Under the pieces are notes generated by a model. That model made no database searches and was not told the DNA's origin. It saw nothing but the letters and a program-made list of their open reading frames with translations. Both the position numbers and the translations under genes were made by a program. From Anaerolineae bacterium (GTDB taxonomy: Bacteria; Chloroflexota; Anaerolineae; Aggregatilineales; Phototrophicaceae), in assembly GCA_022820125.1 (NCBI GenBank), contig JAJEGA010000102.1:1-38285 (forward strand): a stretch of DNA of 38,285 nt, in the 5' to 3' direction. Shown here in pieces: positions 32,480 to 38,285 of the stretch (position 1 is the first letter of the stretch; the number at the start of each line of letters is the position of its first letter).

Positions 32480-34306
32480 TTATTTGTCGGCCAGCTCGAT
32501 TGCGGCTGGCTTGATTTGGGCGGCGCGAATGCGCTCCAGGTCGAATTTCATCCCGCGGTCAAACTTGTAGATGCCGTTCTGTTCTTGGTAGATATCGGTC
32601 AGCTGGGTGTAGCAATAGCCGAACATGTTGACATCATCAAGCAAGATGGCGCAAAGCCTTTCAAAGCGGTCGTAGAATTCGTCCAGGTCGCGCGGGCGCT
32701 CGCCATAACCCCATGAGTCCTCGCCTTCCGCGACATCGGGATTCCACCAGATGCCGCCAAATTCGCTGACGAAGTAGGGCTGGCCCCGATAGGGAATCGA
32801 CCAGCGTACATTGCCCATTAGCCGCTCGGGCAGCCCCCACTGGGTCGCGTCGTTGAGATAGGGCTGGCTTTGCGCCAAGCCCTTGTGCCGCTCGAGGAAT
32901 ATGTCGGGGTCTTGCGTATAATCATGACTGTCGTAGACATCGGCGCCAGGCACGCGATGCGAATAACCGGAGGTATCGAGCACCGGGCGCGTGCCGTCCA
33001 TCGCTTTCGTCGCCAGGTACATGCCCCGCGTCACATCGTCCAGCGCCGTTATCCTGTCAGTGATGGACTGCCAGGTCTCATTCAAGGGGCACCAGCCGAT
33101 GATGCTTGGATGCGAATAATCACGCTCGAGGCATTCCAGCCATTGGGTGATGTAATCGGCTCCCGGCTTTTGATGCTCGCCATCGAGCGGACCTTGCCGG
33201 CCGCAGCCCCAATCGCCGAATTCGCCCCAGACGATATAACCCAGGCGGTCGGCATGATAGAGGAAGCGTTCTTCAAATACTTTCTGGTGCAGGCGCGCGC
33301 CGTTGAAGCCGGCCGCCAGGCTCAGCTCGATATCTTCAATCAGGGCGGCGTCGCTGGGCGCGGTCATGATGCCGTCGGGGTAATAACCCTGGTCGAGCAC
33401 GAGACGCTGGAAGACTGTCTCCCCGTTGATCTTGATCGCCTTGCCCTGAATCGAGATTGAGCGCATACCCGCGTAGCTTCTGGCGCTGTCGACCGTAAGG
33501 CCGTCCGCGTCAACAAGCGCGATTTCCAAGTCATACAAATGCGGATCGCCGACCCGCCAGAGCTTGAGCCGATCGTCAGGAATCGGCAGATCGAGGCGCG
33601 GCGACAGGTCAAATTCGGCGGAAGTTTCGGCGCTTGCGACCTCGCCATCGGCATCGGAGAGCGTCGTCCGCAGGCGCAAGCCCGGCGCGTTGCCCGTGAT
33701 CGGCTGCTCCAAGCGAAAAGTCTGGTTCGCCAGATCGGGGGTGATGCGCGGACGGCGCAGCGCGATTTCCGGCACAGGCTCCAGCCAGACCGATTGCCAG
33801 ATGCCGGTTGTGCGCACGTATATGGCGCCTTGCGGACCGTAATCGGTCGCCTGCTTGCCACGCGGCTGCGGGCTTTGTCCGTCATCGCGCGCCCGCAGCA
33901 CGATGGTGATATCGTCGCCCGCGCCCGCCACCTCACTGATATCGCAACTGAAAGGGGAGAAGCCGCCGCGATGCCGCCCTACTTCTTCGCCATTGACCCA
34001 AACGGTGCTGTCGTAATCGACCGCCTGGAAGCGCAGTAATACACGGCGACCGGCCCAAGCCGCCGGGATGGTGGCGCTGCGGCGATACCAGACGGCGTTG
34101 TAGTAATCGTGGTTGCCAATGCCCGACAATTCCGATTCCGGGCAGAAGGGCACGGTGATCGCATCACTCAGTTCGCGCTCAGGCAGACCGCGGTGGATGC
34201 CGCTGTCGCCCTGGTCGATTTCAAAACCCCACTCGCCGTTGAGGCAAAGCCAATCGTCACGGACAAATTGCGGGCGGGGATATTCGCTGCGGGGGATACC
34301 GGGCAT
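32480..34306 (-). CDS. Glycoside hydrolase family 2 (beta-galactosidase/beta-glucuronidase type)
   Basis: A retaining beta-glycosidase of 608 residues. It has an N-terminal jelly-roll sugar-binding domain (about 13-178), an immunoglobulin-like sandwich (about 181-283) and a TIM barrel (about 284 to the end). The acid/base is E410 in WCPLNETW and the nucleophile is E515 in YFVSEFGG. No signal peptide is seen, so it acts inside the cell on imported glycosides. I chose the second ATG (34306), because AAAGGAG runs directly into the first. It is downstream of a sugar importer set and probably works with it, although a 378-bp repeat-filled gap separates them. The exact sugar is not known. Confidence 0.92.
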   Translation of the reverse strand: MPGIPRSEYPRPQFVRDDWLCLNGEWGFEIDQGDSGIHRGLPERELSDAITVPFCPESELSGIGNHDYYNAVWYRRSATIPAAWAGRRVLLRFQAVDYDSTVWVNGEEVGRHRGGFSPFSCDISEVAGAGDDITIVLRARDDGQSPQPRGKQATDYGPQGAIYVRTTGIWQSVWLEPVPEIALRRPRITPDLANQTFRLEQPITGNAPGLRLRTTLSDADGEVASAETSAEFDLSPRLDLPIPDDRLKLWRVGDPHLYDLEIALVDADGLTVDSARSYAGMRSISIQGKAIKINGETVFQRLVLDQGYYPDGIMTAPSDAALIEDIELSLAAGFNGARLHQKVFEERFLYHADRLGYIVWGEFGDWGCGRQGPLDGEHQKPGADYITQWLECLERDYSHPSIIGWCPLNETWQSITDRITALDDVTRGMYLATKAMDGTRPVLDTSGYSHRVPGADVYDSHDYTQDPDIFLERHKGLAQSQPYLNDATQWGLPERLMGNVRWSIPYRGQPYFVSEFGGIWWNPDVAEGEDSWGYGERPRDLDEFYDRFERLCAILLDDVNMFGYCYTQLTDIYQEQNGIYKFDRGMKFDLERIRAAQIKPAAIELADK

Positions 34307-34374
34307 AACCATCTCCTTTGTGGGCGAGCTTTAGATCGGCAGTAAATTACAATAAGGATTAACTACTAAGGTAC

Positions 34375-34548
34375 AAAAGTAAGTCCAATAAAGTAATGCA
34401 ACAAAATGAAGGAACATCGTAGGGGCGACTCTTGAGTCGCCCACATGTGCAATGGCGACATAGTGGGCGAGACAAGTCTCGCCCCTACAGATCTAGAATC
34501 AGATTAGCATCGCCCTTTTTCGCATGACTTACTTGCGTTTACTAAGAA
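34375..34548 (-). repeat. composite MITE-like hairpin element, family B, copy 3
   Basis: Nearly identical to 32211-32385 and in the same orientation, with both hairpins intact and the same AAGTAAGTCC and GCATGACTTACTT ends. Confidence 0.87.
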
Positions 34549-34577
34549 TAAGAAGGCGCTTTCAAATGACGTAATTT

Positions 34578-34648
34578 GTAGGGGCGAGCGCGTGGCTCGC
34601 CCACTATGCGGTTTTGTAAAATGGGCGACTCACAGAGTCGCCCCTACA
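34578..34648. repeat. REPIN-like pair of inverted GTAG hairpins
   Basis: GTAG plus GGGCGAGC/GCTCGCCC on the left and GGGCGACTC/GAGTCGCCC plus CTAC on the right, separated by an AT-rich middle. It resembles the core of family B but lacks its flanks. Confidence 0.8.
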
Positions 34649-34684
34649 GAAGCCTAAGTTGCAGGCTCGATCAATCCGGTCCTA

Positions 34685-35989
34685 CTACTCAAACAGCGCG
34701 AAGTCTTCCAGACGCGTCTGGGCATCAGCCAGCGCCTGCTCGGGACTCTTCTCGCCGATCATCGCCGCGGATAGTTCCTCGTCCATGATGGATTCGAAAG
34801 CGGTGCTCCAATTCTCGCGCGGCGGAATGACCGCGCTCGGGACAAACTCGGCGTATTCCTGCCGATGCGGATACGAATTGTAGACATCGCTGTTGACGAC
34901 TGAGGTGTTGACCGCCGAGTGACCGGTGCGCGCCCATTCGATGTTGTTGTCGTTGAGGTAACGCAGGAAGGTCAAGGTCGCTTCGAGCTTCGCGGGGTCT
35001 GGGTCGCCGCCTTGCGGGATGATCCAGGCGTGGCTGCCCGCCCATGCGGCCGGCTGGTCGTAGACCGTGGGGAAGTTATGCACGTAGTAATTCTTCAGCG
35101 GGGCTTCCGGATCTGCGACCTGGTTGTCGTAGAAGTTGACCACCCAGGTGCCGTTGATATGGCCGCCATTTTCGCCGTTCAGGAAGATTTCCTGCGACGC
35201 GGGATAATCGACGTTGTCGGTGATGTGCCCTTCGTCGCGCAGCATAATCAGGAAGTTCAGCGCGTTCAAGCCAGCTTCGGTGTTGATGTCTGGCATGCCG
35301 TCATCGTCTGCCACAGTGCCGCCTTCTTGCTGATAGACCAGCGCCATCCAGTTGCGGCTCAGCCCATTGGTCCACATGCCAAGGAAGGGCATGCCGGTGG
35401 CTTCTTTGAACTGCTCGGCATGCGACATAAATTCATCCATGCCGTAAGGAATATCGGGGCTGCCGTCGTCATTCACCAAGCCAGCCGCCGCCCAGTGATC
35501 GACATTGATGTGCCAGAGGTGGCCGTGCAGGTCCAAGGGGATGCCAAAGAGTTCGCCATTAAATTCGACGAAGCCGCGGGCGCTTTCGGTCAAGTCGTCG
35601 GCGTCGATGCCGGCGCCGGCGAGCACATCGCTCAAGGGCGTCAGCAGACCGCGCGAGGCGTAATTGGGAATGCGGCGGCCGTGCAGCACCATGATGTCCG
35701 GCGGCGTGCCGGCGGCCAGGTTGGCGTTCAACTCGGTGACGCCGGGCCAGTCAACAACAATCGTATTGACGTGGATTTCGTCTTGCGTCGCATTGAAGGA
35801 GTTGGCCAGCGTCTGGATAATGCCGCATTCGCCATAAGCCTCGGACAAATCGGTGGTTTCGCCGAATTCGTCGGCGCACTCGCCGAAGAAGCGCATAAAG
35901 TTTACTTCGACCGCATCCTGCGCGGCGACCGGTACAGCGACCAGCGCGAGCAGCATAGCCAGGATAAGTAGAGTTTTCATACGGGTCAT
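34685..35989 (-). CDS. Sugar ABC transporter substrate-binding protein, family 1
   Basis: An extracellular binding protein of the SBP_bac_1 fold, 434 residues from the chosen ATG (35989). AAAGG lies nine bases before this ATG, while the ATG three codons further up overlaps the ribosome site. The signal peptide is MKTLLILAMLLALVAVPVAA followed by Q. The body has the expected GTPPDIMVLHG and GLLTPLSDVL segments of the fold. It follows the two permease genes of the same importer (77 bp after the MalG-type gene), the reverse of the gene order at 15442-18846. The ligand is unknown; the downstream GH2 gene suggests a beta-linked oligosaccharide. Confidence 0.93.
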   Translation of the reverse strand: MTRMKTLLILAMLLALVAVPVAAQDAVEVNFMRFFGECADEFGETTDLSEAYGECGIIQTLANSFNATQDEIHVNTIVVDWPGVTELNANLAAGTPPDIMVLHGRRIPNYASRGLLTPLSDVLAGAGIDADDLTESARGFVEFNGELFGIPLDLHGHLWHINVDHWAAAGLVNDDGSPDIPYGMDEFMSHAEQFKEATGMPFLGMWTNGLSRNWMALVYQQEGGTVADDDGMPDINTEAGLNALNFLIMLRDEGHITDNVDYPASQEIFLNGENGGHINGTWVVNFYDNQVADPEAPLKNYYVHNFPTVYDQPAAWAGSHAWIIPQGGDPDPAKLEATLTFLRYLNDNNIEWARTGHSAVNTSVVNSDVYNSYPHRQEYAEFVPSAVIPPRENWSTAFESIMDEELSAAMIGEKSPEQALADAQTRLEDFALFE

Positions 35990-36066
35990 GATTTGCATCC
36001 TTTCGGGATAGCTAATTGAAACGAAAACGAAGGTCAGGCTTGGCGCAATTCGATAGGCTGTCCTCT

Positions 36067-36933
36067 CTACTTGATGCCGCTATTGATAGCGATGCCGCTG
36101 ATGATGCGGCGTTGGAAAACGAAGAAGAAGATGATGATGGGCAATGCGGTGAAGACCGCCGCCGCCATGTCGCGCCCATAAAAATTGACATCGCCCCATG
36201 CCTGATTGAGTTTGCGCAAGCCAATGACGATGGTGTAGACTTCGCTGCTCGTGGCGGAGATAATGGGCCAAAGATAACTGTTCCAGTTGCCCAGGAAGGT
36301 GAATATCGCCAAGGCGGTGATGACCGGCGTCGAGAGCGGAATAATGATCGTGAGGAAGATGCGAAAGCGCCCGGCGCCATCCATCATCGCCGCTTCTTCC
36401 AATTCCAATGGAATGCCGCGGAAAAACTGCGTCAGCAAGAAGACGGCAAAGGAAGAAGCGATGCCCGGCAATATCAGGGCGATCAGCGTGTTATGCAATT
36501 TCAGGTTGGAGAACAGCAGGTAGACTGGCAAGAAGGTCGCTTCAAAGGGCACCATTAAGCCAGCCAAAACCAGGATGTAGAGGATGCGCTTGAAGTAAAA
36601 ATCGAGCCGGGCAAAGGCGTAAGCCGCCAGCGAACAGACGGCCAACTGCGCCAGCGTATGCGTGGTGGAGACGAATACGCTGTTGCCCAACCACTTCCAA
36701 AGTTGGCTGCTCTTGAGGATGAATTCCCAGTTCTCGGTGGTGAAGGGATAGGGAATCAAGCTCGCCAGATTACGCTGCAAAGCGGCTTCGGGCCGGAATG
36801 AGGTGACCAGCGTCCAAAGCACTGGCAACATCCAGATAAAAGCGAACAAGCCCACCGCCAAAACATACAGGCTGCCGCGCCGGTTTTCTATACGCTGTCG
36901 TTTCCGCGCCTGTTCCGCGCCTACAGCCGTCAC
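36067..36933 (-). CDS. Carbohydrate ABC transporter permease, MalG type
   Basis: An inner-membrane subunit of a CUT1-type sugar importer, 288 residues and about six helices. The EAA loop reads LEEAAMMDGAGRFRIFLTIIIP. The start is GTG at 36933, six bases after GGGGAG and 2 bp past the stop of the MalF-type gene. It ends 77 bp before the binding protein gene. Confidence 0.95.
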   Translation of the reverse strand: MTAVGAEQARKRQRIENRRGSLYVLAVGLFAFIWMLPVLWTLVTSFRPEAALQRNLASLIPYPFTTENWEFILKSSQLWKWLGNSVFVSTTHTLAQLAVCSLAAYAFARLDFYFKRILYILVLAGLMVPFEATFLPVYLLFSNLKLHNTLIALILPGIASSFAVFLLTQFFRGIPLELEEAAMMDGAGRFRIFLTIIIPLSTPVITALAIFTFLGNWNSYLWPIISATSSEVYTIVIGLRKLNQAWGDVNFYGRDMAAAVFTALPIIIFFFVFQRRIISGIAINSGIK

Positions 36934-36935
36934 CG

Positions 36936-37916
36936 CTAGCTCCCCACTCCCTGATCGCGAAACAGCGCCAGTTGAAAAAGTGAAATGACCAGCAAAACCG
37001 CGAACATAATCACCGCCATTGCCGTGCCATAACCCACTTGAAAATAGAGAAAAGAAGTCTCAAAGATATTGTAGACAATGGTGCGGGTGTTGCCGGCCGG
37101 CCCGCCCCCGGTCATGACATCGACTTGACCGAAAATCTGGAAGGACGCGATCACCTGCAAGATGCACAAGAACGCAAAGGGCCGGCGCAAGCCCGGGATG
37201 GTGATGTGGCGAAACTGCTGTCGGCGGTTGGCGCCATCCACCTCGGCCGCGTCATAAAGCGATTCCGGTATATCCTGCAAGCCCGCCAGAAAAATCAACA
37301 TGCTGAAGCCCACCGTCCACCAGAGCGTGGTGAAGGCGACGACAAGCGTCGCCAGATCCCCTTGGTCCAGAAAGGGAATCGGGCCCTCATTGAAATTCTC
37401 CAGGAAAGCATTGATCAAACCACGACCCGATGAAGCGAAGACGCGCGCCCAAATCAATCCGATGACGGTCACCGCCATGATATTGGGCAGGTAGAATAGG
37501 GTGCGGAAGACGCCGATGCCCTTGACCGGGCGATTGAGCATCAAGGCGAAACAGAGACCGACAAAGATGATGGGAATCGTGAGGGCGACAAAAAGCACCG
37601 TCTGCTCAAATGCTTGATGAAACTGCGTGTCTCGCGTCAGCAGGCGCTCGAAGTTCTTAAGCCCGATGTAACGGATGTTCGTGCCCATGATCTCCCATTT
37701 GTGCAGGGAGATGTAGAATGTCTGAAAGATGGGCAGGATGGTGAAGATGGCGTAGAGAATGCCGAAGGGCAGGATGAACATGAAGGCAGTGACGGTCTGC
37801 TGCATCTTGGGCGGCAGCTTCTCGTGGAAGCGGCGATAGGGTTCGATTATAGGATTGAACAGCTCGAACAAGCTGAGGAAGGCGTCGACCGCCCGACCGA
37901 TGTTGAATCCGGTCAT
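36936..37916 (-). CDS. Carbohydrate ABC transporter permease, MalF type
   Basis: The first gene of the second sugar importer set, 326 residues. A cytoplasmic N-terminus leads to helices and to the EAA-type loop SLYDAAEVDGANRRQQFRHITIP. A GGAG sequence lies about 12 bases before ATG. A 16-bp palindrome lies about 90 bp upstream and could be the operator of this operon. As with the other set, no ATPase gene is present. Confidence 0.95.
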   Translation of the reverse strand: MTGFNIGRAVDAFLSLFELFNPIIEPYRRFHEKLPPKMQQTVTAFMFILPFGILYAIFTILPIFQTFYISLHKWEIMGTNIRYIGLKNFERLLTRDTQFHQAFEQTVLFVALTIPIIFVGLCFALMLNRPVKGIGVFRTLFYLPNIMAVTVIGLIWARVFASSGRGLINAFLENFNEGPIPFLDQGDLATLVVAFTTLWWTVGFSMLIFLAGLQDIPESLYDAAEVDGANRRQQFRHITIPGLRRPFAFLCILQVIASFQIFGQVDVMTGGGPAGNTRTIVYNIFETSFLYFQVGYGTAMAVIMFAVLLVISLFQLALFRDQGVGS

Positions 37917-38006
37917 TGCAGACTGCTCCGCTGAGTTCTGCGCGCGCTATAACAAGGCGCGCTGCGGGAATCGCCGATATGATCTCCGCTGAAACAGGGA
38001 TTACAA

Positions 38007-38022
38007 ACCATTGGTCAATGGT
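38007..38022. promoter_or_regulatory. 16-bp inverted repeat, candidate operator
   Basis: ACCATTGGTCAATGGT has 7-bp perfect arms (ACCATTG and CAATGGT) around a 2-bp centre. It lies 91 bp upstream of the MalF-type gene on the minus strand, a sensible place for a repressor or activator site. It lacks the central CG of classical LacI operators. Confidence 0.5.
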
Positions 38023-38150
38023 AAATCGTTTATCATGGACTAATTAGGCGATTGATAATAGTGAGATTCGCGTATATGTCAAGCGGCTTGATGATATCCG
38101 CAGAAGTCAGGGCAATAGCTTCAAATTTTCTTTTACCACCGAGTACACAG

Positions 38151-38285
38151 AAGTAGAACAAAGTAAGTAATGCGAAAAAAGGCGATGCTAATCTGATTCG
38201 AGATCTGTAGGGGCGAGACTTGTCTCGCCCACTATGTCGCCATTGTACATGTGGGCGACTCAAGAGTCGCCCCTACGACGTTCCT
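38151..38285 (+). repeat. composite MITE-like hairpin element, family B, copy 4 (cut by window end)
   Basis: AAAGTAAGTAATGCGAAAAA and GATGCTAATCTGATTCGAG lead into the two inward-facing GTAG hairpins, and the sequence ends at CGACGTTCCT. The right end of the element lies outside the window. Confidence 0.82.

Larger units (their letters stand above)
34307..34684. other. repeat-filled gap between GH2 and binding protein genes
   Basis: This 378-bp spacer contains a family B element (34375-34548) and a REPIN-like pair (34578-34648). No gene is seen. Confidence 0.75.
37917..38285. other. upstream region of the second sugar importer
   Basis: This 369-bp stretch to the window end contains a perfect palindrome (38007-38022) and a family B element cut by the window edge. 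A short minus-strand frame at 38033-38263 only translates the repeat. Confidence 0.7.

Noticed and set aside
34919..35971. Plus-strand open frame (350 codons)
   Set aside because: It is antisense to the sugar-binding protein, whose signal peptide and fold segments are clear.
38033..38263. Small minus-strand gene (76 codons)
   Set aside because: Most of the frame translates the family B repeat element. There is no ribosome site or domain.

Overview
The window is a GC-rich piece of a bacterial chromosome that looks like Chloroflexota, of the Anaerolineae type. The evidence is the style of the secreted proteins, the many carbohydrate ABC transporters, and the dense GTAG-plus-hairpin repeats in the spacers. 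This assignment is inference, because no rRNA or ribosomal protein gene is present. I found about 26 protein genes and no tRNA, rRNA, CRISPR array or insertion sequence with its own transposase. There is also no free-standing transcription factor.

Layout. (1) 297-5146, minus strand: a GH4 glycosidase, an OppD-type ATPase and a family 5 substrate-binding protein, with no permeases in view. (2) 5220-6578: a beta-class DNA methyltransferase fused to an HNH nuclease, with an AT-rich target-recognition segment. (3) 6672-11628: sugar and acid catabolism, with a TIM-barrel isomerase, ribose-5-phosphate isomerase A, a cupin, a zinc dehydrogenase and an L-rhamnonate dehydratase-like enolase-superfamily enzyme. 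(4) 11994-15423: a secreted FN3/SH3-like protein frameshifted at an 11-C tract, a sulfatase, and a membrane-anchored hendecad coiled-coil protein. (5) 15442-18846: a complete sugar ABC importer without its ATPase. (6) 18994-21721: a BtrH-like protein and an MFS transporter. (7) 21991-31826, minus strand: a MacB/Lol-like cluster of lipoprotein adaptor, 953-residue FtsX-type permease, an ATPase carrying a C-terminal AbrB domain, a second ATPase, a CRTAC1-type repeat protein, a secreted protein and a PfkB kinase. (8) 32480-37916, minus strand: two sugar permeases, a binding protein and a GH2 glycosidase, preceded by a 16-bp palindrome.

How the genes work together. The window is mainly a scavenging region. 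Binding proteins and permeases import oligosaccharides or peptides, and GH4, GH2 and sulfatase process glycans. The isomerases, dehydrogenase, dehydratase and PfkB kinase feed the sugars into central metabolism. The importers probably share a general ATPase encoded elsewhere.

The most unusual content is not in the catabolic genes. It is: the REP/REPIN-like hairpin families (a four-copy and a two-copy composite element, a five-unit tandem array inside the exporter cluster, and a copy that supplies a gene's stop codon); the ABC ATPase-AbrB fusion; the methyltransferase-HNH protein with a compositionally foreign centre; and homopolymer tracts at the 5' ends of two secreted-protein genes, which could be phase-variable.
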